DNA of 21,190 nucleotides, taken from a virus. Below are positions 13,596-20,845 of this stretch, in pieces. The DNA lies in IMG/VR virus record IMGVR_UViG_3300037189_011128, positions 1 to 21,190 of that record, one strand, 5' to 3'. The notes below the pieces were generated by a model. That model had not been told where the DNA came from. It saw only the letters and a program-made list of their open reading frames with translations, and did no database searches. The translations under genes and the position numbers were made by a program. The first letter of the stretch is position 1; each line of letters begins with the position of its first letter.

Positions 13596-14431
13596 TGAAG
13601 ATCGTGATTGCGAATCAATTCAAGAACGAAGGAAAGCGTCTCCGTGAGTGGCTTGAGTACTACCGTGATCGTGGGATCACCGACTTCGTGTTGGTGAATG
13701 ACCACTCGACTGACAACTCGATTGAAGTCATCAATAGCGTTGCGGGCGTGAATGTCACGGTGATGGACTCGCCGTTCAACAACCTTCAATTCAACAACTC
13801 GAAGGACACCGAACACTACAAGGGCAACATCGCTCTTGCGGAAACTATCTCCACCAACTTTAGAAGAGTGCATCAATTCGTGTTGCAGAAGTATGGTCGT
13901 GAGACTATCCTTGGCTTCTTCGATGTTGACGAATACCTTGTGGGCAAGAGCAAGGACTTGGCAACAATCATCAATGACACGGCTTCGCAGTATCTCGTGT
14001 CTTCTGTATGCTCCTTTGAGATCGACTCGGATACCATTGATCTTGATTCGGATGTTCCGTTCATCAAGCAGACAACGAGATCCACATCCACTAGCAGCAG
14101 ATATAGATGCACTAGAAGATCAACCGTAAAGTCATTTGCGAATCTGAATAGAAAGGATTCCGACTTGATCTTCTCGGTTCCGATGCATGCGTTTGGTGAG
14201 TCGATTCATTGTTGTGGTGTGCCGTCCAAGAGATTGGGATTTGATGCCAAAGGCAATCCTGAATATGGTCACTATGTCTCACAGCCAATGAACGATACCG
14301 ATGAGTGCATCACCGATGGAAGACTGTGCTTGGTTGCTCCGAAGACCATGAAGATGCTTCACTATCGGAAGCCTTCGTATGACCATGCGGTCAACAAGCC
14401 ACTTTTCGACACCGACCACACAATCGTTTAA
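13595..14431 (+). CDS. Glycosyltransferase, GT92/GT2-like
   Basis: The 278-aa protein starts with the pattern of the GT92 and related families: NQFKNEGKRLREWLEYYRDR, then VLVNDHSTDNS, and the metal site FFDVDEYL at 108-115. A later MHAFGESIHCCG and MLHYRKPSYDHAVNKP fit the C-terminal acceptor half. Residues about 158-176 are rich in Ser, Thr and Arg and use AGA codons heavily; the frame stays open, but this stretch looks unlike the rest and is either a variable loop or a locally shifted frame. The ATG shares one base with the glf stop, so galactofuranose transfer is a natural idea, though unproven. Confidence 0.8.
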   Translation: MKIVIANQFKNEGKRLREWLEYYRDRGITDFVLVNDHSTDNSIEVINSVAGVNVTVMDSPFNNLQFNNSKDTEHYKGNIALAETISTNFRRVHQFVLQKYGRETILGFFDVDEYLVGKSKDLATIINDTASQYLVSSVCSFEIDSDTIDLDSDVPFIKQTTRSTSTSSRYRCTRRSTVKSFANLNRKDSDLIFSVPMHAFGESIHCCGVPSKRLGFDAKGNPEYGHYVSQPMNDTDECITDGRLCLVAPKTMKMLHYRKPSYDHAVNKPLFDTDHTIV

Positions 14432-14445
14432 ACGGAGCCTATACT

Positions 14446-15120
14446 ATGAAGGTCATCTCATTTGGTCTATGGGGAAGCGATCCCCGATACATCGATGGAG
14501 CAGAGACGAATGTCTTGCTAGCACGGAGGTTCTATCCCGGTTGGCAACTGTGGTTCTTTGCCGATCAGACCGTACCAGCCGACACCTTGAACATCCTTGC
14601 CCGTCAGCCTGACTGCCGAGTCATGATTGCCGACAGCACCAAGGAGCGGCAGCATCGTCTGTTCTGGCGGTTCTGGGCTGCGTCCTACCCCGAGGTGGAC
14701 ATCATGCTCATCCGTGATACCGACTCTCGTATCGGTCAGCGTGAGCAGTTGGCTGTGCAGGATTGGCTCACCAACCACAATACGGGCTTTCACATCATGC
14801 GAGACAGCCCGCAGCACAGCGTCCCCATGTGCGGGGGTATGTGGGGTTGTAGAGCAGAACGCCTACGCAACATTCGGCAACTGATCAATCAATACTACGA
14901 TAACGGTCGTGATAAGGATGTTCGTTTCGGTGTGGATCAGGACTTCCTGATGGAGGTAGTCTGGCCTTTCTATGCCCAACACGATTGCACCGAGCATGAT
15001 GAGTTCTTCGCCAAGAAGCCATTTCCATACATCCCTCGTCAAGAGAAGTATTATGTGGGTCGGGCATTTGGAACCACTTGCCCCGACTTCGCACAGCACA
15101 CCAAGAAACTACCGAGATAA
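14446..15120 (+). CDS. Conserved glycosyltransferase-like protein with DTD motif
   Basis: The 224-aa protein begins MKVISFGLWGSDPRYIDGAE and has LFWRFWAASYPEVDIMLIRD with DTD at 91-93, then FHIMRDSPQHSVPMCGGMWG. That series recurs in uncharacterised GT-A-like proteins of bacterial and phage glycan loci; the WRF...RDTDSR and HIMRD...GGMWG blocks would form the nucleotide-sugar site. The full fold appears present at a normal length for this group. ATG 14446 has an ACGGAG site 9 bases upstream. Donor and acceptor unknown. I rely on remembered motif pattern for the family. Confidence 0.7.
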   Translation: MKVISFGLWGSDPRYIDGAETNVLLARRFYPGWQLWFFADQTVPADTLNILARQPDCRVMIADSTKERQHRLFWRFWAASYPEVDIMLIRDTDSRIGQREQLAVQDWLTNHNTGFHIMRDSPQHSVPMCGGMWGCRAERLRNIRQLINQYYDNGRDKDVRFGVDQDFLMEVVWPFYAQHDCTEHDEFFAKKPFPYIPRQEKYYVGRAFGTTCPDFAQHTKKLPR

Positions 15121-15123
15121 ATC

Positions 15124-15984
15124 ATGAAATCAGATAAGATCATCTTCACTTGCTCCGAACAGTTCAGCCCCTTCTGGAACTTGCAGTCACAGATTTGGAA
15201 GACCAAGATGGGTATCGAGCCTGTCCTCCTGCTATTTGGTAAGAAGGAGAACACGAATGTCTCCGAGGAGTTCGGCAAGGTACATGAGATGGAGACTGAT
15301 AGCAGCGTTCCTGCGATTCTTCAGGTGACCATGTCGAAGTTCATCTTCCCGTCAGTCGAACCCGAGACCACATGGATGATCGGGGACATCGACATGCTCC
15401 CGCTACAGACAAACTACTTCACCAAGCGAATCGAAAGCATTCCGAGTGATGACAATGTATATGCTCATCTGAACTTCTGTGGCATCTCGCAGAGCATGAG
15501 AGTGGATCCAAGAGTGTTCTTTCAGAAGGGCGGTCAGACCACGGGTGGTGTGAACCTACCGGGACATTACCACATTGCCAAGGGTAAGGTATACGGCAAC
15601 CTGTTTGCACAGAATCGAACCATTGTTGATGTTGTTCGTTCTATGGTCGATTCGAAGCGATATGGAATGTTTGATCCTGCCGTACAGAAGTACATCGGGC
15701 TTGACCCGACCATGCACGGTAGCCATTGGTGTGCCGAGGAGGACTACACGAGCGAGATTCTCGCCGTCAAGGCAAGGAACAACGAGATCAACTTCCAAGG
15801 CATATGCTACGACAACCGCAACGAGCGAGTTGACCGTGCTGTGTGGAATCCAAAGACGAGGTCGTATGCATTCGATCCCAATCGTTTGATCGAAGGTCAA
15901 TATGTTGACATCCATTGCCACCGTCCCTATCATGAGCAGGAAGATGCCCTGAAGACCATCCTCAAGATGGCTAACATGATCTGA
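15124..15984 (+). CDS. Glycosyltransferase-like protein, tandem copy 1
   Basis: The 286-aa protein has MKSDKIIFTCSEQFSPFWNL at its start, GIEPVLLLFGKKENT at 30-44, and TWMIGDIDMLPL with GDID at 87-90 as a DxD-type metal site. The end reads YVDIHCHRPYHEQEDALKTI. The next gene codes for a clear relative with the same blocks in the same order, so the pair arose by duplication. The fold is probably GT-A; the family name is not known to me. The start codon follows the previous stop by 3 bases with only a weak ribosome site, so translation is probably coupled. Confidence 0.65.
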   Translation: MKSDKIIFTCSEQFSPFWNLQSQIWKTKMGIEPVLLLFGKKENTNVSEEFGKVHEMETDSSVPAILQVTMSKFIFPSVEPETTWMIGDIDMLPLQTNYFTKRIESIPSDDNVYAHLNFCGISQSMRVDPRVFFQKGGQTTGGVNLPGHYHIAKGKVYGNLFAQNRTIVDVVRSMVDSKRYGMFDPAVQKYIGLDPTMHGSHWCAEEDYTSEILAVKARNNEINFQGICYDNRNERVDRAVWNPKTRSYAFDPNRLIEGQYVDIHCHRPYHEQEDALKTILKMANMI

Positions 15985-15996
15985 TAGAGGTCACCA

Positions 15997-16902
15997 ATGA
16001 AGATCGACAAGATCGTCTTTTCGTCAACTGAACCATACAGCGACTACTGGAATCTGCAAGCAGAGGTTTGGAGCAACATGGGCATCGAGCCTGTGTTGTT
16101 GCTTTGGGGCAAGAAGGAGAACACCAAGGCAACCGAGAAGCATGGGCGCATCGTGGAGATGGAGTATTCTCCCGATGCAATCAAGTCCTTGCAGATGACC
16201 TTGAGCAAGTTCTACTACACGCAGACAGAGCCTGAAGCGACTTGGCTCACGGGAGACATCGACCTGTATCCCCTTCAGCGGAAATGGTTCACCGAAACAG
16301 TCAAGGACATTCCTGATGACTGCTATGCTCACTTGTCCGCTACTGCTCTGACATCCAAGAAGGGCAACATCAGTTGGCACACCCATGGTGGGTTCGTTGG
16401 TGGTGGTCAAGACTTGGTTGCTTACTTCCACGCTGCGAAGGGCAAAGTGTTCAACGATGTCTACAAATTCGATGGTATCTCGCTGACCGACTATGTCAAC
16501 AAGATCGTGGCAACAGGTAAGTACGGCAGACACATTCCTGAAGAGTGCAAGACGATGTCCCCAAAGGAGATTGCCGCTTTCACAGGAAGCCTGTCCAAGG
16601 ATCACACGAATCAGCCATATTGGTGTGCAGACGAAAACTACACATCAGATGTCTTGTGGGAGGCTGCAAAGAACGGTTTGGTCAAGTGGAAGGGTGTGTT
16701 CTATGACTTGATCAATTGGGAAAACCCATATCAATCGAACCGCATCGACCGCCACTTTTGGCACGGCGGAAACTACCAAGGCGTTGACTTGGCTCGATTG
16801 AAGAACAATGGATACACAGACATCCATTGCTCCACCCCATTTGCGCCACAGGAAAACGATCTGACCGACATTCTCCGTTTGGCAGGGATGATCAAGCGAT
16901 GA
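15997..16902 (+). CDS. Glycosyltransferase-like protein, tandem copy 2
   Basis: The 301-aa paralogue of the preceding protein shares KIDKIVFSSTEPYSDYWNLQ, GIEPVLLLWGKKENT, TWLTGDIDLYPL (GDID at 86-89), YWCADENYTSDVL (versus HWCAEEDYTSEIL in copy 1) and YTDIHCSTPFAPQENDLTDI. By eye about a third or more of residues match. An extra segment at roughly residues 180-200 explains the length difference. The two copies have diverged enough to have different substrates. ATG 15997 is preceded by AGAGGT. Family function is inferred from the DxD site and context only. Confidence 0.65.
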   Translation: MKIDKIVFSSTEPYSDYWNLQAEVWSNMGIEPVLLLWGKKENTKATEKHGRIVEMEYSPDAIKSLQMTLSKFYYTQTEPEATWLTGDIDLYPLQRKWFTETVKDIPDDCYAHLSATALTSKKGNISWHTHGGFVGGGQDLVAYFHAAKGKVFNDVYKFDGISLTDYVNKIVATGKYGRHIPEECKTMSPKEIAAFTGSLSKDHTNQPYWCADENYTSDVLWEAAKNGLVKWKGVFYDLINWENPYQSNRIDRHFWHGGNYQGVDLARLKNNGYTDIHCSTPFAPQENDLTDILRLAGMIKR

Positions 16903-18296
16903 ATCTGATTTGCGTATCTGGCAGTTCGGGTGTGGGCAAGACCACACTCACGAAGTTGATCGAGAGTGTCATTGGCTCCGACAACGCTGTCTGCTTGAGT
17001 GGTGATGATCTCCATCTTTGGGAACGCAACGATCCCATGTGGAACACATACACACACCTCAACCCAAAGGCTAACGATCTCGAAACAGGTCATGCCCACA
17101 TCGATGCATTGAAGAGCGGTGAGGCGATCACTCGTAGGCACTACAATCACGACACAGGCAAGTTCGATCCTCCAATCACCATCGAACCAAAGCCTTATGT
17201 CATTTACGAGGGTCTCCATGCCCTGTATTACGCCGATACATCTGCCATCTGTATCTTTGTTGACACGGATGATGCCCTGAAGACCGAGTGGAAGGTCAAA
17301 CGGGACACCAAGAAGCGTGGCTACACCGAGTCACAGGTGATGGACACCATGCGGCGCAGGAAGCAGGACGAGGATCTGTACATCACTCCACAGCGTAACT
17401 CCGCAGACATCGTGGTCAAGTTCACCAAGGATAGAGGCGGCTCCATCTCGTTGGAGTATGTCAACATCACCAACAAGGGTTGGGATCTCATGTCCAAGGT
17501 AAAGGATTTCTATGATTCCCTGAACGAGTTCATGGGCATCTGCAAGTCCCTCTCGCTCGATCCCTCGCTCACGCAGGGGCGTGGGGGCAATGTGTCCGTG
17601 AAGTCAAAGAGTGGGTTGATCGTCAAGGCATCGGGAGCAAAGATGGCTGACATCAATCTGCACCACGGATTCTGTGTGTGCCGTACTGATGGCTATATGC
17701 CCATGTTCACCACCGAGGAAGAGTACAACGACTACATTGGTGGATCGAAGAAGGTTGGTGTCGGTAGACCTTCGATGGAGACGGGCTTCCATGTCGCCAT
17801 GAAGGATCGAGTCATTGTTCACACCCATCCCATCCATCTGAATGCTCTCCTTTGCAGCAAGGAGGCACGGGCGATTCTCAAGGGACTCTTCCAAGACCTG
17901 TCATATGAATTCGTAGAGTACACCGTGCCTGGTATGGAACTCGTGAACCGCATTCGTGATAGCAAGGGCATCCTGTTCCTAGAGAACCATGGACTCATCG
18001 TCGGTGCAGATACCGCAGAGGAAGCCATGAGCATCACCGAGGAGATCAACAACAAGTGCAAGCGATGGCTAGGTAATCATGTAGAGTCTTTCGTGGACTT
18101 CGATGAGAACGATACTGAAACGAATCTCCCGCTGTTCCCCGATGCAGCCGTGCTGCCCGAAGAGATGTCTCCAACCAACAACTACATACTACGGTTGATG
18201 ACGGGGGCTTGCCTGACTCCGAAGTTCCTTGACGAGTCGCAAGTCAAGCACCTCAATGACATGACATCCGAGAAATACAGGAAGGCTATACCATGA
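16899..18296 (+). CDS. Fusion: PRK/uridine-kinase-like kinase + class II aldolase
   Basis: The 465-aa protein joins two enzymes. Residues 1 to about 190 are a P-loop kinase of the phosphoribulokinase/uridine kinase type: Walker A GSSGVGKT at 8-15, LSGDDLHLWE at 33-42, HYNHDTGKFDPP at 81-92 and IYEGLHALY at 102-110. Residues about 205-450 are a class II aldolase/adducin domain: GGNVSVK at 229-235, KASGAKM, PSMET with Glu294, HTHPIHLN with zinc ligands His308 and His310, and ENHGL with His364. Zinc ligands and nucleotide site are intact, so both halves should be active. Such a fusion could phosphorylate a small alcohol or sugar and cleave, epimerise or dehydrate a phosphosugar. ATG 16899 overlaps the previous stop. 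It is followed by a nucleotidyltransferase, suggesting a route to an activated compound. Exact substrates unknown. Confidence 0.88.
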   Translation: MNLICVSGSSGVGKTTLTKLIESVIGSDNAVCLSGDDLHLWERNDPMWNTYTHLNPKANDLETGHAHIDALKSGEAITRRHYNHDTGKFDPPITIEPKPYVIYEGLHALYYADTSAICIFVDTDDALKTEWKVKRDTKKRGYTESQVMDTMRRRKQDEDLYITPQRNSADIVVKFTKDRGGSISLEYVNITNKGWDLMSKVKDFYDSLNEFMGICKSLSLDPSLTQGRGGNVSVKSKSGLIVKASGAKMADINLHHGFCVCRTDGYMPMFTTEEEYNDYIGGSKKVGVGRPSMETGFHVAMKDRVIVHTHPIHLNALLCSKEARAILKGLFQDLSYEFVEYTVPGMELVNRIRDSKGILFLENHGLIVGADTAEEAMSITEEINNKCKRWLGNHVESFVDFDENDTETNLPLFPDAAVLPEEMSPTNNYILRLMTGACLTPKFLDESQVKHLNDMTSEKYRKAIP

Positions 18297-19120
18297 AGAT
18301 CGTGATTCCGATGGCAGGGACGGGCAATCGTTTCGTTGAGAAGGGTTACGCTGACCCCAAGCCGCTCATCAAGGTGAACGGCAAGCGCATCATCGAATAC
18401 ATCCTAGACATGTTCGACCGCAAGAAGGACGAGTTCGTCTTCATCTGCAATGATGTGCATTTGAAGACCACCGACATGGAGAAGATCCTCAAGGAACTCG
18501 TGCCGAATGCCAAGATCGTCTCGATGCCGCAGCACAAGTTGGGTCCGGTCTATACGGTCAAGACTGTCTATGACTTGATCGAAGACAACGAGGAGGTCAT
18601 CATCTCCTACTGCGACAACCCGCACCTGTGGGATCGCAAGGACTTCGAGAAGGCGATGAAGAAGGGCAAGTTCGATGGATGCGTCCTCACGCACACGGGC
18701 TTCCACCCACACACGCTGGCGCACACGAAGATGGCGTTCGTCAAGGGTGAGAACGGTGTCCTTGAGGAGATCAAGGAGAAGGCTTGCTACACGGACAACC
18801 CGCTGAATGAGCATGCGTCCACGGGCGTGTACTACTTCAAGAAGGGTTCGTACATCAAGAAGTACTTTGAGCAAGCCATGAAGGAAAACATTCAGTACAA
18901 CGGTGAGTACTATGTGACACTCGTGTACAACCTTCTTGTGAAGGATGGTCTCAAGGTCGGTTACTACGATACTCCGTTCGTCACCGTCTTCGGCACCCCC
19001 GAGGAGGTCGAGAACTTCGAGTCTTGGGCAAAGATCCTCAAGGGTGGGCAAGCCTCGCACCCGCTCCATGCAGCGGCTTGCTTCGAGTACTGGAGCGAAT
19101 ACCACAAGTTGACATCATGA
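18293..19120 (+). CDS. Sugar-phosphate nucleotidyltransferase-like protein
   Basis: The 275-aa protein has the N-terminal signature of NTP-transferases: IPMAGTGNRF at 5-14, followed by YADPKPLIKVNGKRIIEYIL, with Lys23 in the place of the catalytic lysine. VIISYCDNPHLWD at about 103-115 stands where the family has its metal-binding Asp. Such enzymes join a phosphorylated sugar or alcohol to a nucleotide, releasing pyrophosphate. The ATG overlaps the kinase-aldolase stop (ATGA), so its substrate may well be that enzyme's product. The C-terminal half is shorter than in dTDP-glucose synthases and has no left-handed beta-helix, so it is a single-domain enzyme. The nucleotide (CTP, UTP or other) is not clear. 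Confidence 0.85.
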   Translation: MKIVIPMAGTGNRFVEKGYADPKPLIKVNGKRIIEYILDMFDRKKDEFVFICNDVHLKTTDMEKILKELVPNAKIVSMPQHKLGPVYTVKTVYDLIEDNEEVIISYCDNPHLWDRKDFEKAMKKGKFDGCVLTHTGFHPHTLAHTKMAFVKGENGVLEEIKEKACYTDNPLNEHASTGVYYFKKGSYIKKYFEQAMKENIQYNGEYYVTLVYNLLVKDGLKVGYYDTPFVTVFGTPEEVENFESWAKILKGGQASHPLHAAACFEYWSEYHKLTS

Positions 19121-19590
19121 TCTACATTTCTCACCGTGGCAATCTGAACGGGATCAATCACTCCCGTGAGAACTCGCCAACCTATATCGATGAGTGCATC
19201 AACAAGGGGTTTCATTGCGAGATCGATCTTCGCATGAAGGACGGCGTTCCTCATTTGGGGCACGACACGGCAGACTACCCCGTCACGATCTCGTGGCTAC
19301 AGGATCGTTGCATGTGGCTGTGGATCCATGTCAAGGAGTACGAGGCTCTGATGTGGCTGATGAAGACCATGCCGTGGGCGAACTACTTCTGCCATGAGTC
19401 CGATAAGTACACCCTCGTTAGCAATGGTATGGTTTGGTGTCACGACCTGACAAACGAAATGAATGCAAACTGTGTGATCCCGCTTTTGTCGAAGGAATCT
19501 GTCGATTCCTATGGACAGACGGGCTTCGGTGCGGTATGCTCCGACTTCATCTACGACTGCGTAGCCAAGTTCAACAAGGACAATTCATGA
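19117..19590 (+). CDS. Short GDPD-like phosphodiesterase
   Basis: The 157-aa protein starts MIYISHRGN with the His6-Arg7-Gly8 motif of glycerophosphodiester phosphodiesterases, and continues with CEIDLRMKDGVPHLGHD (residues 34-50), giving the Glu35, Asp37 and His49 expected at the metal and catalytic site. The family normally has about 240-300 residues in a TIM barrel; this one is much shorter, so it is a minimal or C-terminally reduced version. It begins inside the stop of the nucleotidyltransferase (ATGA) and ends in the start of the next gene. In context it may hydrolyse a phosphodiester in a glycan or its nucleotide-activated precursor. No signal peptide, so cytoplasmic. Confidence 0.75.
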   Translation: MIYISHRGNLNGINHSRENSPTYIDECINKGFHCEIDLRMKDGVPHLGHDTADYPVTISWLQDRCMWLWIHVKEYEALMWLMKTMPWANYFCHESDKYTLVSNGMVWCHDLTNEMNANCVIPLLSKESVDSYGQTGFGAVCSDFIYDCVAKFNKDNS

Positions 19591-20231
19591 GCAATGTGAA
19601 ACTCACCATCGGCATCCCAACGATTCCGAATCGAAACCGCAGATACCTCGAACCCCTGTTCTCCAAACTCATGGGACAGGTCGGCAACGAAAAGGATGTT
19701 GAGATCATCGCCCTGATGGACAACAAGATGATGTCTATCGGACGCAAGAAGACCCTGCTCTTCAGCATGGCTAGCGGCAAGTATGCATGCCTGATTGACG
19801 ATGATGACGATGTGACCGATGACTTCGTGGCTACACTTCGTTCCGTGATCAACGATCAGTTGGATGTCGATGTCATTTGCTATGATCAGGAAGCGGACAT
19901 CAACGGGAAGAAGTGGCTCGTCAAGTCCAACCTGAACCACAATCGCAAGCATCCGTTTGATCAGTTGCAAGTCGATCAGCATGGCAACCCTGTGCCCTGC
20001 AAGCGTCCCCCGTGGCAATGGTGTGCTTGGAAGACCTCGTTCATCAAGAACATCCCGTTCGGTGACTCGAACTGGGCAGAGGACGCAGCGTTCACCCTAG
20101 CCGCCGTAGAAGCAGCCAAGAGCCAACTCGTCCTCGACAAGGTGCTATGCAAGTACCGCTACTCACCTTCCGTGTCCGAGGCTCCGCAGCAGAACATTAC
20201 ACCCAATCAAATGAATCGAGTCCAACTCTAA
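19587..20231 (+). CDS. Glycosyltransferase family 2-like protein
   Basis: The 214-aa protein reads LTIGIPTIPNRNRRYLEPLF at its start, EIIALMDNKMMSIGRKKTLL, and a metal site LIDDDDD at 69-75. SNWAEDAAFTLAAVEAAK near the end contains the usual ED catalytic region. Block order and spacing match the 199-aa protein at 10998, so the two are paralogues. ATG 19587 overlaps the GDPD-like gene stop (ATGA). The PPWQWCAWKTSFIKNIPFG segment is typical of GT2-like phage and bacterial transferases. Donor and acceptor unknown. Confidence 0.8.
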   Translation: MSNVKLTIGIPTIPNRNRRYLEPLFSKLMGQVGNEKDVEIIALMDNKMMSIGRKKTLLFSMASGKYACLIDDDDDVTDDFVATLRSVINDQLDVDVICYDQEADINGKKWLVKSNLNHNRKHPFDQLQVDQHGNPVPCKRPPWQWCAWKTSFIKNIPFGDSNWAEDAAFTLAAVEAAKSQLVLDKVLCKYRYSPSVSEAPQQNITPNQMNRVQL

Positions 20232-20240
20232 AGGAACATC

Positions 20241-20804
20241 ATGGAACACATCTATCAGAATCCGAACTTCGGTGAGAACTGGTTTACCTATCCCAAACTG
20301 TACTCTTGGTTTGTTCAGAACCTATCCAACGGCTCGAAGATCGTTGAGGTCGGTTCATGGAAGGGCAAGAGTGTTGCATACCTTGGGGTTGAGATCGTCA
20401 ACTCTGGCAAGGACATCAAGGTCGATGCCGTGGACACTTGGATGGGTTCTCCCGAGTCTCCCGATCACCTAAAGGATGTCTATGTCAGGACGAATACTCT
20501 CTATTCGCTGTTCCTTGCCAACATCGCTCCTTTGTCTCATGTGATCAAGCCGATTCGCATGGCATCGGTTGATGCTGCCAAACTCTACGAAGACAATTCT
20601 CTCGATGCGGTGTTCATCGATGCGGGTCATACCTATGATGCCGTAAAGGCAGATATCGCTGCTTGGCTTCCCAAGGTCAAGGTGGGCGGCATCCTTGCGG
20701 GTCATGACTACGCATGGAGCGATGATGTTCGGCGGGCAGTTGATGAATCGATTGCCCCCATCGATGAGACCGAGGGCTGCTTCGTCTTCAAGAAGGTTCA
20801 GTAA
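20241..20804 (+). CDS. Class I SAM-dependent methyltransferase (Methyltransf_24-like)
   Basis: The 187-aa protein has the AdoMet-binding motif I KIVEVGSWKGKSVAYLG at about residues 33-49, an acidic VDAVDTW at the end of strand 2 (about 62-68), LDAVFIDAGHTYDAVKADIA and VGGILAGHDYAW at about 146-157. This layout matches small methyltransferases found in sugar and glycan gene clusters. It could methylate a sugar hydroxyl, capping a glycan or changing a precursor. ATG 20241 has an AAAGGAA site. It is the last gene before the promoter of the helicase. The precise acceptor cannot be told; a small-molecule or protein methyltransferase remains possible. Confidence 0.85.
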   Translation: MEHIYQNPNFGENWFTYPKLYSWFVQNLSNGSKIVEVGSWKGKSVAYLGVEIVNSGKDIKVDAVDTWMGSPESPDHLKDVYVRTNTLYSLFLANIAPLSHVIKPIRMASVDAAKLYEDNSLDAVFIDAGHTYDAVKADIAAWLPKVKVGGILAGHDYAWSDDVRRAVDESIAPIDETEGCFVFKKVQ

Positions 20805-20808
20805 GTAC

Positions 20809-20837
20809 TTGACTTCCCCAGGTTTTGGTGGTAAGAT
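20809..20837 (+). promoter_or_regulatory. Sigma70-type promoter before the helicase gene
   Basis: -35 TTGACT (20809-20814), 17-base spacer and -10 TAAGAT (20832-20837) lie just after the methyltransferase stop. Predicted initiation at about 20844 is only two bases before the chosen ATG at 20846, so the message would be nearly leaderless unless start or promoter is misassigned. Confidence 0.55.
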
Positions 20838-20845
20838 CTATCCAA

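Noticed and set aside
14428-14435. Palindrome GTTTAAAC between two transferase genes
   Set aside because: Eight bases without a loop or T-run; too short for a terminator or a convincing operator.
14440-14445. TATACT just before the ATG at 14446
   Set aside because: It would place the transcript start inside the gene and no -35 box is present.
18404-19105. Antisense open frame of 233 codons
   Set aside because: It mirrors the nucleotidyltransferase gene, which has clear family motifs; Val/Leu-rich shadow composition.
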